Of a DNA stretch of 64,000 nt, positions 40,526 to 48,307 are shown piece by piece (position 1 is the first letter of the stretch; each line of letters begins with the position of its first letter). A model generated the notes under the pieces. That model had not been told where the DNA came from. It did not search any database and was given only the letters and a program-made list of their open reading frames with translations. The position numbers and the translations under genes were made by a program. Origin of the DNA: Oscillospiraceae bacterium (GTDB lineage Bacteria > Bacillota > Clostridia > Oscillospirales > Ruminococcaceae); the NCBI GenBank assembly GCA_021199795.1, contig JAJQHJ010000013.1, positions 62,001-126,000 on the forward strand, written 5' to 3'.

Positions 40526-42121
40526 TTGGCTGAACTTGAGAAAGAAATAAACAGGCGGAGGACGTTCGCCATTATATCTCACCCGGATGCGGGTAAAACC
40601 ACTTTGACTGAAAAGCTTCTTCTTTACGGCGGAGCTATAGCACTTGCCGGCTCTGTAAAAGGCAAGAAAACCGACCGCCACGCGGTTTCCGACTGGATGG
40701 AAGTCGAGAAGCAGCGTGGAATCTCGGTCACAAGCTCGGTAATGCAGTTTGAATACGAGGGCTTTTGCATAAACATCTTGGACACTCCCGGACACCAGGA
40801 CTTCTCGGAGGACACATATCGCACTCTGATGGCGGTCGATTCGGCAGTCATGGTCATCGACGCGGCAAAGGGCGTTGAGAACCAGACGAGAAAGCTCTTC
40901 AAGGTCTGTGTCATGCGGCACATCCCGATTTTTACGTTTATAAACAAGCTTGACAGAGACGCCAAGAATTCTTTTGATCTTCTTTCCCAGATTGAGGACG
41001 AACTCGGAATCTCAACATGCCCGATGAACTGGGCGATTGGAAGCGGCGTCGACTTCAAGGGAATATATGACCGTGCAAGGAAGAAAGTCATCACCTACTC
41101 CGCAAACGGCGGTCAGCACGAGGTCGATTCAACCGAAATAGACATCGACGATCCGAATCTCAAGTCGGTCATCGGCGAAATAAACTACAACCAGCTCATG
41201 GAGGACATCGAGCTTCTGGACGGCGCAAGCGATGAGTATGATGCAGATAGAGTGGCAAGAGGCGAACTGTCGCCAGTCTTCTTCGGCTCGGCTCTCAATA
41301 ACTTCGGCGTTGAGCCTTTCCTAGAGGGATTCTTAAAGATGACGAGCCCTCCGCTTCCCCGAAACAGTGACAAGGGAACGGTCAATCCGACCGACGACTA
41401 CTTCTCTGCATTCGTCTTCAAGATTCAGGCGAACATGAACAAGGCGCACAGAGACAGGCTGACATTCATGAGAATCTGCTCCGGAAAGTTTTCGAGGGAT
41501 ATGGAGGTCTGCCACGTCCAGGGCGGGATGAAGAAGATGCGTCTTTCTCAGCCTCAGCAGATGATGGCTCAGGAGCGAGAGATAATTGATGAGGCATATG
41601 CCGGCGATATCATAGGAGTATTCGACCCAGGAATCTTCTCGATCGGTGACACAGTCTGTTCGCCCGGGCATGAGCTTCAGTTCGACGGAATCCCGACTTT
41701 TGCGCCGGAGCACTTTGCCCGAATCCGTCACAAGGACACCATGAAGCGAAAACAGTTTGTCAAGGGTGCAACGCAGATAGCCCAGGAGGGTGCAGTCCAG
41801 ATTTTCCGCGAACCGGACACCGGAATGGAAGAGGTCATCGTCGGCGTTGTCGGAATGCTCCAGTTCGACGTTTTCGAGCACAGAATGAGAACCGAATATG
41901 GCGTCGAGCTCATCAGCGAATCGCTCCCCTATCAGTATATCCGTTGGATCGACATGGACGACGGAAATATCGACCCGAAGAAGCTGAATCTTAGCTCCGA
42001 CACCAGAATCGTCGAGGACTTCCACGGCAACCCTCTTCTCCTGTTCACAAGCGAATGGAACATCCGCTGGGCACTCGAAAAGAACGAGGGGCTAAAGCTC
42101 AGAGAGTTCAGCAGAAACTGA
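40526..42121 (+). CDS. prfC: Peptide chain release factor 3
   Basis: A 531-residue translational GTPase that recycles RF1/RF2 after termination. The G domain shows ISHPDAGKTTLTEKLL (G1), the ISVTSS switch (G2), DTPGHQDFSEDTYRTL (G3) and NKLDRDA (G4). Domains II and III follow, with the QFDVFEHRMRTEYGVEL segment typical of RF3. TTG 40526 is favoured because GGAGG at 40513-40517 sits eight bases upstream. ATG 40511 would add five residues but has no ribosome binding site. Single-gene unit with its own terminator. Confidence 0.93.
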   Translation: MAELEKEINRRRTFAIISHPDAGKTTLTEKLLLYGGAIALAGSVKGKKTDRHAVSDWMEVEKQRGISVTSSVMQFEYEGFCINILDTPGHQDFSEDTYRTLMAVDSAVMVIDAAKGVENQTRKLFKVCVMRHIPIFTFINKLDRDAKNSFDLLSQIEDELGISTCPMNWAIGSGVDFKGIYDRARKKVITYSANGGQHEVDSTEIDIDDPNLKSVIGEINYNQLMEDIELLDGASDEYDADRVARGELSPVFFGSALNNFGVEPFLEGFLKMTSPPLPRNSDKGTVNPTDDYFSAFVFKIQANMNKAHRDRLTFMRICSGKFSRDMEVCHVQGGMKKMRLSQPQQMMAQEREIIDEAYAGDIIGVFDPGIFSIGDTVCSPGHELQFDGIPTFAPEHFARIRHKDTMKRKQFVKGATQIAQEGAVQIFREPDTGMEEVIVGVVGMLQFDVFEHRMRTEYGVELISESLPYQYIRWIDMDDGNIDPKKLNLSSDTRIVEDFHGNPLLLFTSEWNIRWALEKNEGLKLREFSRN

Positions 42122-42137
42122 ATATAGGCATAAGAAA

Positions 42138-42173
42138 ACCGGCAGACTTTTTTAGGTCTGCCGGTGTTATTTT
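42138..42173 (+). terminator. prfC terminator
   Basis: ACCGGCAGAC and GTCTGCCGGT arms with a T-rich loop, then GTTATTTTC, 17 bases after the stop. Confidence 0.82.
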
Positions 42174-42261
42174 CTCCATAAAACAGCGACGCCGACAACT
42201 GTGGGAGATTGTCGACGCGCTGAAAAATGTGGAAGGGCTGAAAAGCCGCGAAACAAGCTGT

Positions 42262-42466
42262 TTAAAATGAGGCAGGCAACAAAAAATTCCTCTCCGGGAT
42301 CCGATTCAGGAACCGAAAGGAATTATAAAACCCATTCCCTCGGAGAATCGCCTACCACCGATGTCCTAAGAGTGAGAGCTCGTTTTTGCGAAGCAAAAAC
42401 GACTACCCCCCCCACACGAAGGAATTATTACCACGAATAAGGTGCCAAAAAGCAAAGCCTCATCTG
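42262..42466 (-). ncRNA. Candidate structured non-coding RNA
   Basis: A strong minus-strand promoter at 42473-42501 would start an RNA near 42466. No reading frame explains the region. The 5' segment ATGAGGC pairs with GCCTCAT near 42262-42270, giving a closing helix. Inside are a perfect CGTTTTTGC/GCAAAAACG hairpin (about 42381-42401) and an AATTCCT/AGGAATT stem ending in six T, on the minus strand, near 42286. About 200 nt with a closing helix recalls 6S RNA, but no primary-sequence signature was recognised. The run of eight C at 42406-42413 lies in this RNA as G8. The stretch 42174-42261 holds nothing else that was recognised. Confidence 0.45.
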
Positions 42467-42472
42467 GAAATT

Positions 42473-42501
42473 ATAATACCACATTTCGGCTTGAAATGCA
42501 A
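42473..42501 (-). promoter_or_regulatory. Minus-strand promoter of the candidate ncRNA
   Basis: TTGCAT (42501-42496) and TATTAT (42478-42473), spacer 17, facing away from ktrB and into the gene-free region. Confidence 0.65.
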
Positions 42502-42613
42502 GTCTTTTTTCTTGTTTTTCGTCATTTTTCATCAGTAAATTTTTATCCCAAAAAGTCGGTTTTGTGTGATTTCGTGCAAAAGTTCAACTTCGCCCGCAAA
42601 TCAGCAATTTTTC

Positions 42614-42642
42614 TTGCATTTTCAGCCTGAATGTGATAACAT
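42614..42642 (+). promoter_or_regulatory. ktrB-ktrA promoter
   Basis: TTGCAT at 42614-42619 and TAACAT at 42637-42642, spacer 17. Only ~30 bases of leader remain, so no riboswitch fits between it and ktrB. Confidence 0.6.
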
Positions 42643-42677
42643 ATTTTTATACAAAATGAAAGGAGCTGCGCCCGTCC

Positions 42678-44072
42678 ATGCTTCACGAGAGCTCTAATTC
42701 CCATAGATACGAATCGCCGTCGGAGAGAGTCAGAGTCCGCCCGGCAAGGCCGTTCTCAAGAACCAAGCAGATTATGCTCGGGTTCTTAGCTATTATTCTG
42801 ATAGGCTCGCTTCTTCTCATGCTCCCAATTTCCACTAAGGACGGTCAGACGACAGAATATTCCGGTGCACTCTTCACCTCCGTTTCGGCTACCTGCGTAA
42901 CCGGGCTCGTCGTTTATGACACCTACACACACTGGACTATTTTCGGGCAGCTCGTGATACTTCTGATGATTCAGATTGGCGGCTTGGGGCTTATCACCAT
43001 AACCAGCTTCGCCATGATTATCTTGAGGCGCAGAATAGGTCTTAATTCAAGGGAACTGATCCGGGAGAGCCTCAACACTCCTCAGCTTCACGGCAGTGTC
43101 CGGCTTGTGAGAACTATCATAAGGGGCACATTGCTTGTTGAGGGCGTCGGTGCTCTGCTTCTTTCTATAAGATTTGTCCCGGAGCTCGGATTCGGGAGAG
43201 GCGTTTACTATGGAATCTTCCACTCGATATCGGCATTCTGCAATGCAGGATTTGATCTGATGGGCTATCAGGGGGAATTCTCCTCGCTGACAGCTTATGC
43301 GACCGACCCCCTTGTCTCGATTGTCATCATGCTTCTCATACTGATTGGAGGAATCGGTTTCTTAGTCTGGGACGACATACTTGTGAACAAGTGCCACTTC
43401 AGAAAATACCGGCTCCAGACAAAAGTTGTTCTCGTTATGAGCGGGATCCTCGTGTTCGGCGGTGCACTTTTATTTTTCATATTTGAGTATAGTAATCTCA
43501 TGTTGGAAATGAATTTCGGGGAGAAAGTTTTAGCATCGTTCTTCGCCTCTGTCACCCCGAGAACTGCCGGATTCAACACTATAAGCCTTTCTGAAATGAC
43601 CAACGCAAGCAAGCTCTTAACGGTCTTATTCATGTTCATAGGAGGCTGCCCCGGTTCCACTGCCGGCGGCGTTAAGGTCACAACTGTGGCGGTCATATTC
43701 CTCTACATAAAGTCGTATTTACTCCACACCGAGGACTGCACCATCTTCAAGCGCAGGCTCGACAAGGACGCCATCAAGCGCGCCAGCGTCATCATCTTCA
43801 TAAACCTGTCACTCGCACTTGTGATGCTGTTCGTGATAATGGCGACGCAGGACTTTGAACCGCTCGACGTCATGCTTGAAGTATTCTCGGCGACAGGAAC
43901 GGTAGGGCTCTCGGCAGGACTCACGCCTCAGCTCAACACCCTTTCGAGAACTGGAATCATGATACTCATGTACCTAGGAAGAGTCGGAAGCCTGACATTC
44001 GCGATGTCGTTCACGGAAAGCCGGACATCAGGCGTTGTCCGCTACCCTGAGGAAAGAATAATTATCGGATAA
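42678..44072 (+). CDS. ktrB: Potassium uptake channel subunit, TrkH/KtrB family
   Basis: A 464-residue K+ translocating subunit of the Trk/Ktr family. It has a basic cytoplasmic N-terminus, then four M1-P-M2 repeats. The filter-like segments are visible: FTSVSATCVTGL, HSISAFCNAGFD, ASVTPRTAGFNT and EVFSATGTVGLSAG. Length and C-terminal REEK-like tail fit KtrB. It is followed after 12 bases by the regulatory subunit. AAAGGAGC precedes the ATG. Confidence 0.93.
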   Translation: MLHESSNSHRYESPSERVRVRPARPFSRTKQIMLGFLAIILIGSLLLMLPISTKDGQTTEYSGALFTSVSATCVTGLVVYDTYTHWTIFGQLVILLMIQIGGLGLITITSFAMIILRRRIGLNSRELIRESLNTPQLHGSVRLVRTIIRGTLLVEGVGALLLSIRFVPELGFGRGVYYGIFHSISAFCNAGFDLMGYQGEFSSLTAYATDPLVSIVIMLLILIGGIGFLVWDDILVNKCHFRKYRLQTKVVLVMSGILVFGGALLFFIFEYSNLMLEMNFGEKVLASFFASVTPRTAGFNTISLSEMTNASKLLTVLFMFIGGCPGSTAGGVKVTTVAVIFLYIKSYLLHTEDCTIFKRRLDKDAIKRASVIIFINLSLALVMLFVIMATQDFEPLDVMLEVFSATGTVGLSAGLTPQLNTLSRTGIMILMYLGRVGSLTFAMSFTESRTSGVVRYPEERIIIG

Positions 44073-44084
44073 AGGAGAATTTCT

Positions 44085-44747
44085 ATGAAATCAATGCTTA
44101 TAATCGGTCTCGGAGACTTCGGGCACTACCTCTGCCGCGAGCTTATGCAGTTCAAAAACGAGATTATGATAATAGACAAGGACGAAACCGCCCTTGAAGA
44201 CCTCACCGGGCTTGTGACGAGCAGCCTTATAGGCGACTGCACCAGAGAAAGCGTTTTAAGAAGCATAGGTGTCCAGAATTTCGACATCTGCTTTGTCTGC
44301 CTCAGCGGCAACTTCCAGGCGAATCTTGAGATTACGAGCTTGCTTAAAGATCTGGGTGCAAAATACGTTGTAAGCCAGGTGAGAAGCGAGATTCACGGCA
44401 AGTTCCTCTTAAGAAACGGTGCGGATGAGGTCATCCATCCGAACAAGGTCTCCGCCAAGCGCGCCGCAGTCAAGTATTCAAGCGACAGGGTTTTAGACTA
44501 TATCGACCTGGGCGACGGCTACTCAATCTATGAGATTACGCCTCTTAAGGAATGGGTCGGAAAGAGCATCCTCGACTCCAATATCCGTGCAAGATACGAC
44601 ATGTACATAATCGGCATTGTCTCCTCTGATGAGACATCAAACTACATGCCCTCGCCCCAGACGGTTATCGAGAGTGACGACCATCTGATGGTCTTGGCGC
44701 ATGAATCGACTATGGCGAAAGTTATAGCGAAAAGAGATAAAGACTGA
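44085..44747 (+). CDS. ktrA: Potassium channel regulatory subunit, TrkA/KtrA family
   Basis: A 220-residue RCK protein. The N-terminal Rossmann domain (IIGLGDFGHYLCRELM, then MIIDKDE and GDCTRESVL) binds nucleotide, and the RCK_C domain occupies about residues 135-215. It gates the KtrB pore in response to ATP/ADP, and often to c-di-AMP in Firmicutes. AAAGGAG precedes the ATG. Its stop overlaps the next gene's ATG by one base. Confidence 0.94.
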   Translation: MKSMLIIGLGDFGHYLCRELMQFKNEIMIIDKDETALEDLTGLVTSSLIGDCTRESVLRSIGVQNFDICFVCLSGNFQANLEITSLLKDLGAKYVVSQVRSEIHGKFLLRNGADEVIHPNKVSAKRAAVKYSSDRVLDYIDLGDGYSIYEITPLKEWVGKSILDSNIRARYDMYIIGIVSSDETSNYMPSPQTVIESDDHLMVLAHESTMAKVIAKRDKD

Positions 44748-46189
44748 TGCCACAACAAGACTCAAAGAAAGTAGAACTATTTGAGCGCACGCCTATACCC
44801 AGGGCTGTAATGACCATGGCTGTGCCGACGGTTTTGTCGAGCCTCGTCATGGTTCTATATAACCTTGCAGATACATATTTCGTCGGGTACCTGAACGACC
44901 CGGTTCAGAATGCCGCCGTCACCCTGGCGGCTCCAGTGCTGCTGGCTTTTAATGCCGTCAACAACCTGTTCGGAGTCGGTGCCGGGTCGGCTATGAGCAG
45001 AGGCTTGGGCAGGAGAGATTATGACGACGTCCGGCGAGCAAGCTCTTTTGGGTTCTATTGTGCACTTTTCTGCGCTGCGATGTTTTCCCTCTTCTGCACC
45101 CTCCTCAAAACTCCTCTTCTAGGCATACTTGGAGCTGAATCCACGACCATTGACGCCACCAGCAGCTATCTCTTCTATACGACTACCTGTGGTGCGATTC
45201 CGGCAATCTTAAACGTCGTCATGGCGAACTTTGTCCGGGCTGAGGGCTCCACTCTTCATGCAAGCATCGGAACGATGAGCGGATGCATCCTCAATATGAT
45301 TCTCGACCCCATCTTCATCCTGCCTTTTGGCTTGAATATGGGAGCCGCAGGTGCAGGACTGGCGACATTTATCTCAAACTGCGTCGCCTGCCTCTATTTC
45401 TTCGTTCTGCTGTTCATAAGACGGGGCAAAACCTATGTCTGCCTGAGCCCTAAGATGGCTAAGCCGACCAAGGCTATTGCAAGAGAGGTATTCACCGTCG
45501 GAATTCCCGCAGGAATCCAGAATCTCTTAAACGTCACCGGCATGACAGTTTTGAACAACTTCACCGCCGCATTCGGCACCGAGCCGGTCGCGGCTATGGG
45601 AATCGCCTACAAGATAAATATGATCCCCATGTACATCGGCATGGGAATCTCGCAAGGCATCATGCCGCTTGTCGGGTACACATTTGTGAGCAAGAACATC
45701 AAGCGCATGAAAGAGTGCATCTACTTCACGGCAAAAGTTACAATCTGCATACTCTTCACCATGGCTGTACTCTGCTTTGCGTTTGCACCTGGGCTCATCA
45801 GGCTGTTTATCGACAACGAATCGGTCATCGACTACGGCACCAGATTCTTAAGAGGCATGTGCTTAGGAATCCCGTTCTTAGGCTTTGACTTCCTCGGCGT
45901 CGGAGTGTATCAGGCATGTGGAAAGGGGCACCTCAGCCTCGGATTTGCACTGGCAAGAAAGGTTGTCCTTGAAATACCCGCCCTGTTCATCCTGAATGCA
46001 GTCTATCCCTTATATGGGCTTGCATATGCCCAACCGATTACGGAATTTATACTCGCGATTGCGGCGGCGATAGTTCTACGGAGACTCATTTCTCAGGCTG
46101 AAAAAAGCACAAATCGAATAAAAGAAATTCCCCGCCAGATTATGTGGCGGGGAATTTCTGCTTCTGTGCTATGTGGGAGCGCAGAATGA
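44747..46189 (+). CDS. MATE-family multidrug/cation efflux transporter
   Basis: A 480-residue, twelve-helix MATE transporter. Both halves show the family pattern: PRAVMTMAVPTVLSSLVMVLYN with ADTYFVG at the start, and GIPAGIQNLLNVTGMTVLNN at the start of the second half. It is translationally coupled to ktrA by an ATGA-type overlap, an unusual partner for a K+ transporter. The last ~20 residues are encoded across a long GC-rich hairpin (46124-46158) that also serves as terminator for the minus-strand gene. This tail is hydrophilic and may be a late extension. Substrate unknown. Confidence 0.9.
   Translation: MPQQDSKKVELFERTPIPRAVMTMAVPTVLSSLVMVLYNLADTYFVGYLNDPVQNAAVTLAAPVLLAFNAVNNLFGVGAGSAMSRGLGRRDYDDVRRASSFGFYCALFCAAMFSLFCTLLKTPLLGILGAESTTIDATSSYLFYTTTCGAIPAILNVVMANFVRAEGSTLHASIGTMSGCILNMILDPIFILPFGLNMGAAGAGLATFISNCVACLYFFVLLFIRRGKTYVCLSPKMAKPTKAIAREVFTVGIPAGIQNLLNVTGMTVLNNFTAAFGTEPVAAMGIAYKINMIPMYIGMGISQGIMPLVGYTFVSKNIKRMKECIYFTAKVTICILFTMAVLCFAFAPGLIRLFIDNESVIDYGTRFLRGMCLGIPFLGFDFLGVGVYQACGKGHLSLGFALARKVVLEIPALFILNAVYPLYGLAYAQPITEFILAIAAAIVLRRLISQAEKSTNRIKEIPRQIMWRGISASVLCGSAE
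46124..46158 (-). terminator. Terminator for the secreted beta-helix gene, inside the MATE coding end
   Basis: A 13-bp perfect stem GAAATTCCCCGCC / GGCGGGGAATTTC with a nine-base loop. On the minus strand it is followed by TTTTATT. Confidence 0.75.
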
Positions 46190-46219
46190 CATTTGAAGAA
46201 AAAAAGGAATTATCAGTAA

Positions 46220-47902
46220 TTAGTCTACAGGTACTAATACCTGGATGCTGACGATGTTATAGGAAGCAGAAGTGTTTGAAATGAACACAATTGCATTTCC
46301 TCCATCAGCATATCCGCCGTCGACCCATGCCTGGTAGACAGTTGCGCCGTCATAGATAATGGTGATTCCGTCATCGGATGTGCAGTTGATTACGTCGCTC
46401 TCGTCAGCAGATGTGTGACCAGCTGTTCCGAGTGCCATAGGTGTGCTGTTATTTGACCACCATGAATCGATGAAGAGAAGCTTCTCATATCCGCCGTCGG
46501 CATAGGAAACCAGGGTTTCTGTGTCTCTTGTTACAACCAATATTGCGCCGTCCTCAGCCAGAGCATCCATCATTGAGGTATCAGTATCGAAATTGACCTG
46601 TTCCCAGTTGCCAGCCTTAAGGGTTGTAGTGTTGGAATAAAGAACATTATACTCGGTATCACCAAGAGTTACAGTTCCGGGCTCTTCCTCACCGCCGATG
46701 TACATACCACACAATGTGCAATATCCATCAGAATCGACATCATGAGGAATAGCAATAAAGTTCCTGCGACCATTTCTGGTCATGATAATTGCATGATAGT
46801 CCTCATTGACATAGATAAAACGAATGCCAGAAGTGCCACTCTCACTCTCTTCTTCCGAAGTCGGCGTAGGACCACCATTACCAGTACCGGTGACTATCTT
46901 GATGTAAGGGTATTTCGAGTAGCCATAGGTAGTAGCCACGGTAGAGCCGGTGTAGCTTCTTGCGGAAGTACTTGTGCCCAATGTGCTCAGGTTTGAAGCG
47001 TCTGAACCATAATAGAAGTAAGCCGGCTCAGTACTCATAATGACATGCGCATACTTATTATAGTTCGTTGAACTTCCAAGCGCAAGATTGATTCCGCCGT
47101 CCGCAATCACTGTCGAATTTCCGGTAACAGTGAAACCGCAGGCATAAATTGCAGGAGTGCCTGATGCTGAAGTGCATGTAAGCTGAGAATTATCGACTGT
47201 AAATGCCGAAGTGGTTGCACTCAGTGTCTGCTTTGTGTTATATATACATTGATACGTACCCGTAGTAGTAATATCAATGGCAGAATCAGTAAAAGTGCAA
47301 GTTGCAGCACCATATATACCATATCTACTGCCAGTTATCGTGACTGTAGAATTGTCAATATCAAGAGTGTAGTTTGTAGAGGTTTGAAGACCAGCGTATG
47401 TCGTGTTGGTGAAAGTAAGTGTGCAGTCGGAGATGCTCATACTATCGCCGGTTATATATAAACCTCTGTATAAGCCATCGCCTGTCAATGTTCCGTTATT
47501 CGTGCTCATGACTTTCATCTGACAATAGTTAGCACAAATGCCATAGCTATAGGTAGCAGCAGCATTTGGAACGATAGTATTGTCGCCAACAAGCTTGATT
47601 GTTATTCCATTCGCAGGTCTATTGTTATTGCTACAATTGATAGTGATACCATAGTAACTTTTTGAAGTTGAAGAAGTCGGATAACACTCAATTGTCGCAT
47701 TGGTTAGGGTCAAAGTGTCGGTGCTCGGGTCGAAAACCGCTGTTCCGTCGCCGCACTGAACTGTGTAGTCGCTTACTGTAAGAAGGTCTACACCGTTGAC
47801 CCAGATTTTAGAATAATTGCTTGCGTCCGCCGATACACCCATTGGCAGGAGCGACACAATCATCAGCACGCTCATCAGAACGCACAAGAGTTTTTTTGCC
47901 AT
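46220..47902 (-). CDS. Secreted Thr/Ser-rich protein, probable right-handed beta-helix
   Basis: A 560-residue exported protein. A clear signal peptide ends near MGVSADA. Residues ~30-320 contain repeated short strands with Asn/Thr/Ser ladders (for example LTLTNATIECYP, NNGTLTGDGLYRGLYITG, NSTVTITGSRYGIYG) and resemble parallel beta-helix proteins such as pectate-lyase-fold adhesins or hydrolases. A Glu/Ser linker follows, then two C-terminal domains, one with a CTLCG knuckle. No sortase motif or lipobox, so probably secreted. GAGGAGG precedes the ATG. The 170-nt leader carries a terminator-like hairpin, and a dyad motif shared with the solute-binding genes lies upstream. Enzyme class not identifiable. 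Confidence 0.7.
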   Translation of the reverse strand: MAKKLLCVLMSVLMIVSLLPMGVSADASNYSKIWVNGVDLLTVSDYTVQCGDGTAVFDPSTDTLTLTNATIECYPTSSTSKSYYGITINCSNNNRPANGITIKLVGDNTIVPNAAATYSYGICANYCQMKVMSTNNGTLTGDGLYRGLYITGDSMSISDCTLTFTNTTYAGLQTSTNYTLDIDNSTVTITGSRYGIYGAATCTFTDSAIDITTTGTYQCIYNTKQTLSATTSAFTVDNSQLTCTSASGTPAIYACGFTVTGNSTVIADGGINLALGSSTNYNKYAHVIMSTEPAYFYYGSDASNLSTLGTSTSARSYTGSTVATTYGYSKYPYIKIVTGTGNGGPTPTSEEESESGTSGIRFIYVNEDYHAIIMTRNGRRNFIAIPHDVDSDGYCTLCGMYIGGEEEPGTVTLGDTEYNVLYSNTTTLKAGNWEQVNFDTDTSMMDALAEDGAILVVTRDTETLVSYADGGYEKLLFIDSWWSNNSTPMALGTAGHTSADESDVINCTSDDGITIIYDGATVYQAWVDGGYADGGNAIVFISNTSASYNIVSIQVLVPVD

Positions 47903-47954
47903 AAAATTTTCCTCCTCAAAATATCAATAAGACGTCTAAGGAGGAAGGATATAA

Positions 47955-47991
47955 AAACGACCTCCAAAGCACGTGTCGTGTCCGGAGGTTT
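47955..47991 (-). terminator. Terminator-like hairpin in the leader of the beta-helix gene
   Basis: On the minus strand ACCTCC pairs with GGAGGT, followed by CGTTTTTATAT. It lies between the promoter at 48079 and the start codon, so it could act as an attenuator. Confidence 0.5.
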
Positions 47992-48078
47992 AAAATTGGG
48001 TGCTCGGGAACGAGTACCCCCCGCAAGGCAAAGCCCTGTCAGAAGTGCAGTAACATTTGCACCTCTAAATACGTCTAT

Positions 48079-48107
48079 ATCATAACATATTTTTGTCCGA
48101 GACGCAA
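48079..48107 (-). promoter_or_regulatory. Promoter of the beta-helix gene
   Basis: On the minus strand TTGCGT (48107-48102) and TATGAT (48084-48079), spacer 17. Confidence 0.6.
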
Positions 48108-48143
48108 GGGAAAATATTAAACTTGCATGAGATTTGGTGATAA

Positions 48144-48172
48144 TGCACAAATTTTGAACAGGTTTTTGTGCA
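48144..48172. promoter_or_regulatory. Dyad motif, copy 1
   Basis: TGCACAA-N15-TTGTGCA, 36 bases upstream of the -35 box of the beta-helix gene. Copies with N16 are at 55736 and 57453. Confidence 0.55.
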
Positions 48173-48182
48173 AGATATACAA

Positions 48183-48297
48183 GTAGGGGCGGATATTATC
48201 CGCCCGTTACTTTCGCATCTGCACTTTTTTGGGCTGGATGCAGAAGTTCGCTCGCGAACTTCAGAAGTTTGGCAAAGCCAAACTTCTCCGCCCCTAC
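48183..48297 (+). mobile_element. MITE-like element with terminal inverted repeats
   Basis: A 115-base unit bounded by GTAGGGGCGGA (48183-48193) and its exact inverse TCCGCCCCTAC (48287-48297). Inside are two perfect hairpins, GAAGTTCGC/GCGAACTTC and AGAAGTTTGGC/GCCAAACTTCT. No coding capacity. It lies just downstream of aspS and may end its transcript. Confidence 0.65.
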
Positions 48298-48307
48298 ATT
48301 TGTTTAA

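Noticed and set aside
41333-42025. 230-codon minus-strand frame inside prfC
   Set aside because: Antisense to conserved RF3 domains and without a plausible start.
42406-42413. Run of eight C as a phase-variation tract
   Set aside because: It is not in or next to a coding start; it lies within the candidate ncRNA.
42174-42677. c-di-AMP (ydaO) riboswitch ahead of ktrB
   Set aside because: Expected in principle for a Ktr operon, but its core motifs are not visible and the ktrB promoter at 42614 leaves too little leader.
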